A DNA stretch of 64,000 nt from the NCBI GenBank assembly GCA_021442155.1, contig CM038225.1, positions 84,580,925 through 84,644,924 of the forward strand, given 5' to 3'. The notes beneath the pieces are model-generated. The model was given only the letters and a program-made list of their open reading frames with translations, was not told the DNA's origin and made no database searches. Shown one piece after another: positions 36,461-48,630 of this stretch (position 1 is the first letter of the stretch; every line of letters starts with the position of its first letter). Source of the DNA: Cymbidium sinense. Lineage: Eukaryota > Streptophyta > Magnoliopsida > Asparagales > Orchidaceae. A program made the translations under genes and the position numbers.

Positions 36461-38110
36461 TTGAATGATGTCATTAGGGTAGATCTAAAGAATGACCTAA
36501 TCCTAACATTATTATGGAAGCTAAAGAAAATGTCTTCAAGAGACTTTCCCTTGACTATTATAGATTTGAATACCCTACACCCTAACCCTAAAATATATTA
36601 TAATACCATATATTATAGTATAATATTGCATCACATATTTCAACATGTAGTGATGTGTTTTTTAAATGTTATAAGATGTTTGGAAATGCTTTAGTATATT
36701 ATGGTATTGTGCCCTATAGTCTATATTAATATAAATCATAAAAATAATGGTTTAATAAACTAGATGATGAAATTTGCTAAATTTGAAGTGAGAATTAGGT
36801 TGTAGTACAAAAGGTGTGCTATGAAACTTATAGTCTAAAAAGAAAAATTTTATGTTCAAAATAAATATTATATGTTGTAGCATAGCATAGCACAATATAT
36901 CATAATACATTGTTCTACTCATTTTAAATTCTTTTAGTATTTTGCAATCATGCAGTCAAGCCTACACTATCATTATATATATAAATGTTTATTTAGACTT
37001 TAAAATGGTGGAATTTGGCCAAATTAATAATAGGTAGAGCATGGCATCATAATATATTGTTTGAATTTAAAATATGTAAGTCATATGACTAAAATATATA
37101 ATTTTTTTTATTTTTTTGGCTAATATTTGATTTTTTTATCTTAAGCTATCTCTTGTGATGTGATATGCAACATAATATAATATAATATGTTAAAGTATTT
37201 TTATAATATAGGATGCCATAACATAGTGTAGCATGAAGCCTTATAGCTTGCTATTGTGTATTAGTACTTATTGTTTAGAATATTTTAGCTTGTTATAGTA
37301 TGATGTAGTAGAGTTTGTACTGGTATAATTCATAAAAATACTTATTTATAGGATGAGATGGTGGGATTTGACCAAATTTAAGGTAAGCTTCAGGGAACAT
37401 CATTGGGGGTGTGCTATGGTGTCATTTAATCAAAAGAATGGAATTTTGCATCCAAAATAAATGTTTATTTTTCAACCAAATTTTATTAATTTTTTGCTTA
37501 AAGTGATTCATTTTAAGGTGTAATGTAAGATAATATATTATATGAAAGCATATTAAAATATAATGTACATATCAATATAACTTACCATATATGTGAATGT
37601 GGTGTTGTGTTACTAAATTTTATGGTACATTTTAGTATGTTTTACTTTTATTATAATACATTGGGTCAAAACTCACAAAAATCTTAATTTGAAGGTTAAG
37701 ATGGAAGAATTTGGCCAAATTCATGGCACACACCAAGAAGCAACACCAAAATTATGCTATTTTGTACCATTTCTAATAGAAAAATAAATATTTTACATCC
37801 AGTATGAACATTATTCATATTTTAAGAAAATTTTGTTATTTGTTTCTTTTAACTAATTCTAATGAGGTTTAATGTTTCACAATATATTATATTATTGCAA
37901 ATTATAATATAACATTATATATTATAATATAATATAGTGTGTTAATTCACACTATAATATATTTAGCATAATATTGTATAGTTAGTGTTAGCTTGCACCA
38001 TCAAAAATCATAAAATATTGATTACAATGTTAAGATTTAATTTGAATGAATACATTATTAGGCTTTTGGTTGACATATTAAAGGTGTGCATAAGAGAAGA
38101 AATAAGATTT
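36461..38110. repeat. AT-rich satellite-like segment, copy A (five ~340-bp units)
   Basis: Diverged tandem units anchored on a CATAAAAAT...GATGGTGGAATTTGGCCAAATT-type stretch near 36763, 37003, 37355, 37699 and 38030 (spacing 240, 352, 344, 331). Each unit has TATAATATAAT-like runs and a TGATGTGATATGCAACATAA-like line. No protein homology is seen. The whole segment matches 51754-53400. It may be part of a very long LTR of the adjacent gypsy element. Confidence 0.8.
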
Positions 38111-38660
38111 GATGATAATTCCACATCAACGACATGGAGGGAGATCCACTCGGGGATCATACATACATTGGACATGACATGTGAGGGGTCTATGTCAAGG
38201 GCATAGAAGAAGAAAATTTGTTCGAGATAAGGTTTGCATTCGATTTGATTACATGATTTGTTGAAAGAATATTTGTAGAAGATAAGAATCTATAATCCAT
38301 TGGTGATTATGATCGATTCAACTTTAATTTGTTTTGTTTTAATGGATGTGGAGGCATATCTGCTAAAGATATGGGCTCAAGTCCGTTGAGGATCCGTTAT
38401 ATGAACCTTCGACTAGGGAAGTAGGTTCGGGCTATCCGTTGTCTAATAGGGATAAGAGTTTGGTTGGATTTCTTTGATTTATACTCTATTGGGGGAGTTG
38501 GTTTAATTTGGGTCCATTGTGAAGGTTAGTTTTGAATTTGAATTATTTGCTTGACTTGTATATATATGATTTAGGGCTCCACTAGGGAGAAGGGTCTGAT
38601 TTAACTCCACTTGGAAAATTAGAATGAGTTTAATTTGATCTAATTTAATGTATGGACCCT
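38111..38660. repeat. Segment rich in CCGCTGGGGA-like words, copy A
   Basis: Repeated short words such as CCACTCGGGGATC, CCGTTGAGGATCCG, CCACTAGGGAGAAG and CCATTGTGAAGG, spaced tens of bases apart. It matches 53400-53900, where the words are better preserved (CCGCTAAGGGATC, CCGTTGGGGATAA). No gene is seen; a 73-codon frame at 37985-38206 has no recognisable homology. Confidence 0.6.
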
Positions 38661-39530
38661 GTCAGTGTGCGATGGACCCACTAAGAAGGGGCTATATCAG
38701 ACTTGACCTACCTTAGGTTTTCAAATCCAAAGGGATAGTCTAAATGTTATGGGGTAGAGATAGTTAACCTAAGGGGTTGCCTTTTGGTGTGCAACGACTA
38801 TGCTAGGAATCAGGCATAGCAGACTGACATCTTCCAAATTGAAGAACAACCACTAGGGTGACTTGTTAGATGCACAACAAATCTAACCTAACCTAAGGCG
38901 ACTATTGAGTGAATGCCACTCAGGACTTATGTCAACTCAAAGGTAGTCAGAATTATATTTAACTTAATTTTATGTGAATTGATAAGGTTTGTTTGGTTTA
39001 GTTTGATTTTGTATTAAAGGCATATCCACTGGGGATGTGAGCTCGATCAAATTTGATAGATTTAATTTATAGACCATGTCGATGCACGATGGACCCACTG
39101 AAAAGGGGCTATATCAAACTTGTCCTATCTCAAATTTACAAATCCAAAGGGATAGTCTATTGGCTGTGGGGTAGAGCTAGCCTACCTAAGAAATTTTTTT
39201 CGGTGTGCAACAACTATGCTAGGAAGAGGTGTAGCATACTTACATCTTCTAAAGCAAGGAACAACCGATGGGGTGACCTATTGGTAGCACAACAAATTGA
39301 ACCTGACTTAGGCGCAACTACTGAGTGAATGCCGCTAGGGACTTATATCAACTAAAGAGTAGTCAGTCGATTCCTATAGGAAGTTTTGCTGACACTGCCC
39401 TAAAGATAAGATACCTGCTTGGGAAAAGGTACCACTAGGGGTTATCCTCCTAATCCACAAGTGAATATATATTTTATTTATATGTTTGTGTGGACCCTGT
39501 TGGTGTGCGTGGGACCACAATAAGAAGGGC
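38661..39530. repeat. Tandem repeat with ~417-bp period
   Basis: GATGGACCCACT(A/G)A(A/G)AAGGGG occurs at 38671 and 39088, with a diverged third start (GGGACCACAATAAGAAGGG) near 39509. The first two units share CAAATCCAAAGGGATAGTCTA, GTGTGCAAC(G/A)ACTATGCTAGGAA and GAGTGAATGCC. A 91-codon frame at 39053-39328 comes from this repeat and is not a gene. Confidence 0.85.
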
Positions 39531-40629
39531 CTATGTCAAGTTTGACATATCTTAGATTTACTAGACCAAGGGAGAATCTGTACATCCACAGGATAGTTTC
39601 TCAAACCACAGGGGTGATTACTAGGAAAGGGGAACTGTCCATTCTGATAGTAACCCTGGTAGTGTCTAAATGGGGTAAAAAGGACATAATCCACGAGGAG
39701 GTGTTCTAGGGCATTATCCTAAGCCATAGAAAAGAAAGCCTATAGGTATATGGTGGCCAACTCAAGGAGAAAGCATAGCAGACTTACATTTGCCATGAGT
39801 GGTGTATCCTAAGGTGTGAGAACCAGCCAACCTAAGGTGTATCCATCAACAAAGTGAGAACCAACAAACCTAAGGTGCCCACCGATGTGTAACTATCAAC
39901 CTGGAAAGAAAGCATGTAGGATTAAAACTTTTCAAGTGGAACTGATCATCAAGATAGTCTATTGTCGGCAGGACAGATGCTATGTAACCTAGACCGACTA
40001 CTAAGTGGAGAGCCCTGAGGAAGAACTAGACCCTAACTTGAAGCAATTAGGAGGGAAGGGGCCATTAGGAGACTTATCCTAAACCTCAAATAAACTCGAC
40101 CCAATCAGTACACAAAGGCTAATCCAAGAAGAAAATGTAGCAGACTCACATTCTCATAAATAAAGCCAACATGAGGTAGTTTACCAGCCATGCATTAAGG
40201 CTTACCAAACTAACAAGGCGCTCGTCAATGTGCAGTGGCCAAGTAAGGAAGGAAAGCATAGAAACTTGCATTCTCCAAAGTAAGAAGACCATTGGGGTGA
40301 CACAATAGCAGGGTAGCACATCGCCTAGAGCACCTCTTGAGTGAGTGCATGGGGTTATCTCAACTTCAGTAGCCGAGTTAAAAGAAATGTGTTTGTTTTA
40401 TATGTTTGTGTGTAATTTATGTTTATGTTTATGTTGTGTCGATGAAGGATAGGACATCATTCGGGTTCCTTACACCAACCCTAAACACATCGTGGTAGAT
40501 TCACAAACAAGAATACTTTCAAAATGGAAGAGATTGAATTCAAAATAAAATTATCATTGATGATAATTATCAACGTGGAAGAGATTGAATTCAAAATAGA
40601 TTTTTCATTGATGATAATTATTTTCAAAT
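39531..40629. other. Repeat-rich tail between the tandem repeat and gypsy integrase
   Basis: Scrambled variants of the 417-bp unit's words (GCATAGCAGACTTACATT near 39772, AACTCAAGGAGAAAGC, GCACATCGCC). It holds a two-copy 51-bp tandem repeat at 40524-40624 (GGAAGAGATTGAATTCAAAA twice). No open gene. Confidence 0.6.
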
Positions 40630-42932
40630 ATGATTTATAATATTTCTTTAAATAGAGCCCACAGATTGGAAGCATTGCACAGTCTCCCTTATGATTAATA
40701 AGCTGATAAGATCATCTTTGGTAGGCCTTCGCTATGGAGAAAGCCTTCCCAAGTGAGTTCAAACTTGCCTCCCATCTTACGATGGGCAACAATTTGGTCT
40801 CCTTAGAACTAAAATAAGCTCTTCTACTTGAAAAGCTCTAGGACAGACCAACTTATTGTGAGCTTGATTCATTTTAGCTTTGTACAACTTGTGGTTTTGG
40901 CATGCCCGTAGGCGTCTCTAATACAAACATTCGAGCTATTCTAATCGCAACTTGGCATTCTGCTCTGTTGTGATTTGCTATCCACAGCTATCTTATGTGA
41001 TGGGAGTTGGACTTCTCATGATAGAAAGGCTTCAGAACCATAGACTAAGAAGAAAGGAGTAGAATGAGTTAGAGCTCTATATATGGTGTGGTAGACACAC
41101 AAAGCTTCAACTAATTGCTCATGCCATTGTCACTTGTTATTGTCGAGTGTCTTCTTTAGTATTTTGATGTGGGTTTTGTTAAAGGCCTCCGCTAAGCCAT
41201 TTACCCTCGAGTAGTTGATGGTAGAATATCTCCAATCTATGATGTGTCTCTAGGAAAAGTTATTGATCTCGATGCTCTTGAATACAGTACCATTATCAAA
41301 CATAATTCATTGAGGCTATCCAAAACTATATATGATATGGTTCTTAATAAATTAGAGCACATGTTGAGCTGTGACCTCTCTGAGCGAAATCACCTTGGCC
41401 CATTTGGAAAAGTAGTTAGTAGTAGCTAAGATGAACTAATGACCCTTGGAAGAAGGAGGATCAATTGAACCCACTATGTCGGTACCCCAACACTCGAGTG
41501 GCCATGAGGCCAATGTTCAATGTAGAATATTTTATGGTTGGTGTAGGACCACACCATGTATTTGACATTGGTGGCATCGCCTAGCCGTATCCATCCAATC
41601 TTTGATCATCGATGGCCAGTAGTATCCTAGTCTCTTGATCTTGGCTTTCATCTTCGGAATAGATTGGTTTGCTCAACATAATCCTGAGTGTACCTCGATC
41701 ACAATCTTACTGGCTTTGTGCTTGTCTAAATAATGTAACCACATATGATCGAAAGACCACCAATACAAGACACCATCCATAAGAGTGTAGGAAAGTGCTA
41801 TCTGCTTCATATGATGGGCTTATGAATTCTCTTGAGGTAGTTTGTCTTTATTTTGGTAATCCATGAATGGTTACCTCTAATCTAACTCCTTGTCCTTCTT
41901 GGCATTGAAAACCTTCCATTAAAGAGAGTACTTTTTTATGAGTTCAATATCAATAAGGGATAAGACTTATCTATTTTGGACCTTTATTGATATGGACTCA
42001 TCCTCCGGACATGCCAACTCTTTTGCAAGCTTGGCTAAAGTATACGATATGCCATTCTCTCGTCAAGGAATCTTATAACTGGTAACCTCTAGGATTTGGG
42101 CCAACAACTCCATGGTGTACTTGTGGTAGTGACGGAGCTTGGGCTTTATAACTTTATAGAACCCAGTGATTTGGTTGATAATTATCTAAGAATCCCCAAA
42201 GATGTTGATGTTTTTGATGCTTAGAGTAACTAACTCATCGCAATCGAGCCTCATATTACGTTGTTTGTACGATTGGTGATTATATGACAATCATCATCAC
42301 GGCCTAGAGAGAACTATTCCTACCCTCACGGAATAGTAGATTGTGGTTCTTTTCCACTTTGAGAGGAAGCAACACCATCAAAGTACCTCTCCCAACGATG
42401 AATGGTAGTATCCCTTAAGTTCATGATTTGTTCATCAGGGAGATCATCACTAAGCAGAGAGTCATCAACAAGTAGGTGTGCTACAAAAAACTTCTCTAGC
42501 GCTTCTCCTTTCACTGCATGGAAGGGTACGAAGGTAATGTCAAACTATGAGAGGATCATGGACTGTAGTGCTAACCGTTCGAATAACATCGGCCGTGTCA
42601 AGAGATACAATAGTGGATTGATCCTACAGATTAAGTTCACCATATGAGGAAGCATGTAGCGTTGTAGCTTTTTGGGGGTGGCATTTCTAATATCGCATTG
42701 ATCTTCTCTGGATCGATTTCGATTCCTTGATGTTAGACAACAAACCCAAGGAATTTCCCTGAAGCTACACCGAATGCACACCTTAGAGGGTTCATTTTGA
42801 GGTGAAATTGTCTTATATGTTTGAAAATTACTCTCAAGTCAAACAGATGGTTTTCCTTTTCTCTAATTTTGACCCCGAGATCATTGACATAACACTCGAC
42901 TTGATGATGAATGAGTTTGTCGAAGATTCGAG
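40630..42932 (-). pseudogene. Ty3/gypsy pol remnant: RT (3' half), RNase H, integrase
   Basis: Minus strand from right to left. RT starts in mid-domain at RIFDKLIHHQVECYVNDLGV, so YVDD reads YVND (AAT at 42883-42885), then LKMNPLRCAFGVASGKFLGF and IEIDPEKINAI. RNase H has VKGEALEKFFVAHL and RWERYFDGVAS. Integrase has a zinc motif (CHQCQIHGVVLHQ near 41560-41600), GSIDPPSSKGHQFILAT, IMFDNGTVF and NGLAEAFNKTHIKILKKTL, so all three DDE residues are readable. The C terminus is GGKFELTWEG and LPICGLYLKKYY. About a dozen stops break it, and integrase is best kept. Confidence 0.92.
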
Positions 42933-43650
42933 TCTAAAATAAAACTAAAACCTAAACTAAAACCTAAACCTAAAGCTAAAAAAAATAAACTAATAAAATT
43001 AAACTAGGATAAAATAAATAAAAACCAAAACTAAACTAAAAAATCAAATAAACCTAAGAAACTAAAAATAAAATAAAAATGAAATGTAAAATAAAATAAA
43101 CCTAAAATAAAATAAAAATAAAAACTAAATAAAAACCTAAACCTAAAAAAAAACCTAAAATAAATAAAAAATTAAACCTAAACCATTAACTAAAAAAACT
43201 AAACCTAAAATTAAAATAAAATAAAACTATGCTTAAACTAAAATAAACTAAACTAAAATAAATAAAACCTAAACCTAAACCCTAATAAAATAAAATAAGC
43301 TAAAAATAAATTTAAAGCTAAACAAAAAAATAAAACCTAAAAATAAACCAAAAATATAAACCTAAAAGCTAAACCTAAAAAAATAAAATTAAAAACTAAA
43401 CCTAAACCTAAAAATAAAAAATAAATCTTAAAAATAAAACTTAAAATAAAAAGAAAACTCAACTAAAACAATAAACCTAAACCTAAACTTAAACCTAAAA
43501 AATAAATTAAAATAAAAAACTTAAACTTAAATAAATAAACCTAAAATAAATTAACTAAACTAAATAAAAAAACTAAACAAAAATATAAAATAAAATAAAA
43601 TAAATAATAAACCAAATAAACCTAAATCTATCGGTTTACTTAATTTTTTT
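42933..43650 (+). repeat. A-rich array module
   Basis: Begins directly at the truncated RT. Ends with landmark CTATCGGTTTACTTAATTTT near 43628. Confidence 0.83.
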
Positions 43651-44165
43651 AAAAAAATCTAAACCCTAAATCCTAAATTTTAAACCACAAACCCTAAACC
43701 CTAAACCAAACCCTAACATACCCTAAAGCATAAGACTGAGCCACCCTACCCTAAAATACCTAAATCTACTACCAACTAAATAAATAAACTGCGTGTTTGC
43801 TTGATTTTTAAAAAAATGCTAAACCCTAAATCTACACTCCATAAAATCAACCCCCCCAAATCCTAAACCCTAAACCCTAAACTAACCTAAATGACCACCA
43901 CACCTAAACCCTAAAACTTTAAACCCTAAATCGTAAATCATAAACCCTAAACTAAACCACTAAACCCTAATCAAACCTAAACCCTAAACCCTGGCTTACC
44001 TAAACCCTAAACTAAACCATAAACCCTAACCACCCACTCTAAGCTTAAACTTACCCATACACTAAACACCAATCCCTAACCCAAAACCTAAAGTAACTAA
44101 ATAAATTAAAAAATAAACGTAAACTGTAAAACCTAATAAACCTAAACCTAAAACTAAACCTTAAG
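43651..44165 (+). repeat. Telomere-like block, second partial landmark and linker
   Basis: Heptamers with a stray landmark variant (GCGTGTTTGCTTGATTTTTA near 43791) only ~160 bp after the previous one, suggesting an internal deletion of an A-rich module. The linker AACTAAATAAATTAAAAAAT starts near 44096. Confidence 0.8.
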
Positions 44166-44627
44166 AATGGGTTGAACCTTGACGGCTGGAACATCACCAT
44201 TAACCAAGCTCAGTCTAGATCTGATATTGGAGGAGAAGGTAGAGACAACATTATCGCAGTGGTGATGGGGGATCTGGAGGTGTTGTTGGATATAGAGGTG
44301 GTGGTCCGAGCAGTCGTGCTTATGGAGGCGGGACGAGCCGCGGAGGGAGAGATCAGGGATATGATGGTGGATCTTGCTACTCGTGAGGCCGGAGTGGTTC
44401 TGATGGGAATTAGAGAAACTAAAGAACGATCGATCTGATCTGCTGCTTATAGAACAATGTTTTTATAGTAGAGACAATTCTAATTACTAGGTTTTTTGAT
44501 TTTCTCTATGCATGCTTATTTTTTATCTAGGTCATCGCTTGTGTCTTAGAAAACTTGGTGTGTTACTTGGTTGATGAAATTAAAAAGAAGAAATGTTGAA
44601 TCTAAATTTGTTCTTTGTTAAAAAAAA
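44166..44627 (+). pseudogene. GR-RBP retropseudogene, copy 9
   Basis: The RRM end is well kept and open: NGLNLDGWNITINQAQSRSD (the position that is TAG in sisters reads TTG). A frameshift near 44240 pushes the open frame (to 44438) out of the glycine frame. The glycine-coding DNA continues in the shifted frame with a deletion after GGGCGGGACGAGC, ending GGGAATTAGAGAAAC with TAG for Trp. The 3' UTR and A tail are present. Confidence 0.9.
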
Positions 44628-44870
44628 TCAAAAATCCTAAAACCAAAACTAAAACTGAAACACTAGACATAAAACTTAAACCCTAAATTCTAAACCATAA
44701 AAACCCTAAACCCTAAATCATAAATACTATAAACTCTAAGCCCTAAGCCCTAAACCCTAAAATTGAAAACCTAAACCCTAAACCCTAAAACCTACAACCA
44801 TAAACCCTAAACCATAATCCCCAAACCCTAAACACTAAACCCTAAACCCTAAAAACCTAAAAACCTAAAC
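44628..44870 (+). repeat. Telomere-like CCCTAAA block
   Basis: Post-GRP flank with CACTAGACATAAAAC, then heptamer variants. Confidence 0.83.
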
Positions 44871-45905
44871 CTAAATTAAATAAAACCTAAAAATAAAATA
44901 AATAAAAAATAAACCTAAATAAAATAAAATAAAACTAAACGTAAACTAAAACCTAAAAATAAAATAAAATAAAATAAAAAATAAAAATTGAACTAAAATA
45001 AAATAAATAAAAGCCTAAAGTAAACAAAAAATAAAATAAACATAAAAACTACAAACCTAAATAAAATTAAAAACTAAACGAAAAATAAAAATAAAATAAA
45101 CCTAAAATAAAATAAAATAAAAACCTAAACCTAATAAATAAACCTAAAAATAAATAAAATATAAAACCTAAACCCTCAACTAAAAAAAACCTAAAACTTA
45201 AATAAGCAAAATAAAATAAACCTAAACCTAAACAAAAAAAAACTAAACAGAATAAATAAAACCTAAACCTAAACCTAAAATAAACTAAACCTAAGCTCTA
45301 AACTAAATAAAATAAAATATAATAAAAATAAACCTAAACCTAAACTAAAAAATAAAACCTAAATATAAACCTAAAATAAAAACCTAAAACCTAAACCTAA
45401 AAAAATAAAATAAAAACCCAAACCTAAACCTAAGAATAAAAAATAAATCCTAAACCTAAAAAATAAAATAAAAATAAAACTAAACTAAAAAATAAACATA
45501 AACCTAAACATATTCCTAAAAAATAAACTAAAATGAAAAACCTAAACTAAACAAATAAACCTAAAATAAATATACCAAACTTAATAAAAATAATAAATAA
45601 ACATAAATAAAAATAAAAATAAAAATAAAATAAACTAAATAAACATAAATAAAAATAAATAAACCTAAACCTAAACTAAAATAAACTAAACTAAAATAAA
45701 TAAAACCTAAACCTAAACCTAAAATAAACTAAACCTAAACTTAAACCTAAATTAAATAAAATAAAATAAATTTAAAATAAACTTAAACATAAACTAAAAA
45801 ACAAAACCTAAAAATAAACAAAAAATGAAAACCTAAAATCTAAACCTAAAAAAAATAAAATAAAAATAATAAACTAAATAATTTAAAAAAAATTAAAAAA
45901 AATTA
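44871..45905 (+). repeat. A-rich array module, extended
   Basis: A full module followed from about 45650 by a second partial copy of its middle part (words AACCTAAACCTAAAATAAAC and CTAAACTAAAATAAATAAAA repeat). It ends without a recognisable landmark. Confidence 0.75.
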
Positions 45906-46070
45906 AAAATAACCCTAACCCTAAAATAAAGGCTAAACCCTAAACCCTAAACCATAAACCTACAACCGTAAACCTAAAGCCTAAACCTTAAAACCCTAAA
46001 CTCTGAACCCTAAACCCTAAAACTATAACCCTAAACGTTAAACCCTAAAAACCTAAAAACCTAAAACAAA
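45906..46070 (+). repeat. Telomere-like block
   Basis: Heptamers with few exact repeats. Nothing else is seen. Confidence 0.75.
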
Positions 46071-46582
46071 ACAAAATAAACATAAAAAAACCTAAACCTA
46101 AATAGAATAATAAAATAAAAACCTGAACTAAAACTCGAACCTAAACCTAAACATAAACTTAAACCTAAACAAAACTAAAAAATAATATAATCCTAAAATT
46201 AAAATAATCCTAAACCTAAACTAAAATAAATAAAACCTAAACCTAAACCTACAATAAACTAAACCTAAACTTAAAAATAAACCTAAAATAAAAACCAAAA
46301 ACCTAAACTAGAAAAATAAAAATAAAAATGCAAACATAAACCTAAAAATAAAAAATAAAACCTAAACCTCAAAAATAAAATAAAAATAAATCTAAACTAA
46401 AAAATAAGCATAAACCTAAACCTAAACCTAAAAAATAAATAAAATTAAAAAACCTAAACTAAAATAAATAAACTAAACTAAATAAAAGTAAAAAATGAAC
46501 CTAAATAAAAATAAAAAATAAAATAAACTAAAATAAATAAAATATAAACTAAATAAACCTAAACCTTTGGTTTACTTAATTA
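46071..46582 (+). repeat. A-rich array module, shortened
   Basis: About 0.5 kb, ending CCTTTGGTTTACTTAATTAA near 46565. Confidence 0.8.
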
Positions 46583-46947
46583 AAAAAACCTCCAAACCCT
46601 AAACCTTAAACCCTAAACCCTAAACCCACAACCCTAAACCTTAAACCCTAAAAAATGCTAAACCCTAAACTAGCCCTAAACCCTAAACCCAAAACCCTAA
46701 GGGCTCAAAATCCTAAACTCTTAAGCCTAAACATTAAACACTAAACCCTAAACCCTAAAACTTAAAACCCTAAAACACTAAACCCTAAACACTAAAAGCA
46801 TAAACCCTAAAACTGTAAACCCCAAACCCTAAACCCTATACCCTAAGCCCTAACCCTAAACCCCAAACTCTAAACCTAAACCTAAAATGACTAAATAAAT
46901 TAGAAAATAAACCTAAACCCTAAAACCTAATAAACTTAAACCTTAAG
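46583..46947 (+). repeat. Telomere-like block and linker
   Basis: Heptamers, then ATGACTAAATAAATTAGAAA before copy 10. Confidence 0.83.
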
Positions 46948-47433
46948 AATGGGTAGAACATTGATGGCAGGAACATCACCATCAACCAAGCTCAGTCTTG
47001 ATCTGGCGATGGAGGCGAAGGTGGATGCGACGGTTATCGTAGTGGTGGTGATGGATCTAGAGGTGCTGGTGTATATGGAAGTGGTGGTCAGAGCAGTGGT
47101 GGCTTTGGAGGTTGGAGGAGCGACGAAGGTTACAACCGTGGTGGTGGCAAATGGAGAGATCGAGGATATGATGGTGGATCTCGCTACTCAAGAGGTCGGG
47201 GTGGTTCTGATGGCAACTAGAGAAACTGAAGAGTGGTCGATCTGATCTGTTGTATGGAACTGTGTCTTTACAGTAGAGCGGTTCTAATTATCTAGGGTTT
47301 TTGATTTCCTCTATGCTTGATCATTTTTTATCTATGTCGTCACTTGTGTCCTAGAAAACTTGGTTTGCTACTTGGTTGACAAAATTGAAATGAACAAATG
47401 TTGAATCAGAATTTGTTCTCTATTAAAAAAAAA
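46948..47433 (+). pseudogene. GR-RBP retropseudogene, copy 10
   Basis: One continuous frame with three internal stops: NG-stop-NIDGRNITINQAQS-stop-SGDGGEGGCDGYRSGG, GAGVYGSGGQSSGGFGG, SDEGYNRGGGKWRDRGYDGG, SRYSRGRGGSDGN-stop-RN-stop. It has TAG at both diagnostic sites, as in copy 2. The 98-codon open frame over it is out of frame. The 3' UTR and A tail are complete. Confidence 0.92.
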
Positions 47434-47600
47434 TCAAAAACCCTAAACCCTAAACTAAAACTTGAACCCTAGGCATAAAACCTAAACCCTAAATCCTAAA
47501 CTTTAAACCCTAAACTCTAAAACCTTAAACCCTAAACCTTAAACCCTACACCCTAAAACCTAAACCATAAATCCTCAACTAACCCTTAACCCTAAAAAGA
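47434..47600 (+). repeat. Telomere-like block
   Basis: Post-GRP flank (CTTGAACCCTAGGCATAAAA) and heptamers. Confidence 0.83.
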
Positions 47601-48375
47601 AATAAACCTAAACCTAAAAATAAAATAAATAAAAAAATTAAAACCAAAATAAAATAAAATGAAAACCTAAACCTAAAAAAAATAATTAAAAATAAAAACT
47701 AAACTAAAATAAATTAAATAAAAACCTAAACTAAACTAAAATAATAAAAACCTAAATAAAATAATAACAAAACCTAAAATAAAAATAAAATAAACCTAAA
47801 ATAAAATAAAATAAAAACTAAATAAAAACCTAAACCTAAAAAATAAACGTAAAAATAAAACCTAAATCCTAAACAAAAAAAACCTAAACAAAAAATAAAA
47901 ACAAAATAAACCTAAACCTAAACTAAAATAAATAAAATTAAGACCTAAACCTTAATTAAACTAAACCTAAACCTAAACTTAAACCATAACTAATTAAATA
48001 AACTAAAAATAAATCTAAACCTAAATTAAAAAAATAAAACCTTAAAATAAAACTAAAATAAAAACCTAAAACCTAAACTTACAAAAATAAAATAAAATCC
48101 TATACCTAAACCTATAGAAAAACCTAAACCAAAAAAATAAAATAAAAATAATACTAAACTAAAAAATGAACCTAAACCTAAACCTAAACACAAAAAACTA
48201 ACATAAAAAACCTAAACTAAAATAAATAAACCTAAAATAAATAAAATAAACTAAATAAAAATAAAATTAAACCTAAATAAAAATAAAAAATAAAATAAAC
48301 TAAAATAAATAAAAAATAAACTAAATAAACTAAATAAACCTAAACTTATGTGTTTACTTAATTTTAAGTGAAAAA
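47601..48375 (+). repeat. A-rich array module
   Basis: Ends with landmark CTTATGTGTTTACTTAATTT near 48344. Confidence 0.83.
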
Positions 48376-48630
48376 AGAAAAAAAAAACCTAACCCTAAAG
48401 TTGACCCTAAATCCTGAACCCTAATCCTACAACCATAAACCCTAAACCCTAAACCTTAAAACCCTAAACCTTAAACCCTAAACTCTAAACGCTAAACCAT
48501 AAACACTAAACCCTAAACCCTAATCCCTAAAACCTTAAACCCTAAACCTTAAACCCAACACCCTATAACCTATAACCCTAAGCCCTAAACCCTAAACCTT
48601 AAACCTTAAACCTTAAACCCTAAAAACCTA
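48376..48630 (+). repeat. Telomere-like block
   Basis: Heptamer variants. It lies at the left edge of a ~3-kb stretch that recurs at about 59520-62598. Confidence 0.8.

Larger units (their letters stand above)
36461..42932 (-). mobile_element. Ty3/gypsy element, 5'-truncated, with attached repeat segment
   Basis: Gypsy pol on the minus strand (40630-42932) in the order RT, RNase H, integrase. It lacks gag, protease and the N-terminal half of RT, because the A-rich array resumes in mid-RT at 42932. Left of integrase lies about 4.2 kb of repeat-rich sequence that may be the element's 3' UTR and LTR. Part of it recurs without pol at 51754-54126, as an LTR remnant would. No clear LTR ends or polypurine tract were found, so the left boundary is provisional. 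The protein style is that of the Tat/Athila side (no chromodomain seen). Confidence 0.7.

Noticed and set aside
39053..39328. 91-codon plus-strand frame as a gene
   Set aside because: It falls on one unit of the 417-bp tandem repeat. The sister unit is not open in the same frame and no homology is recognisable.
36461..42932. Endogenous pararetrovirus (caulimovirid) instead of gypsy
   Set aside because: A clear integrase with a zinc motif and DDE residues follows RNase H. Plant pararetroviruses lack integrase, and no movement protein or coat motif is seen.
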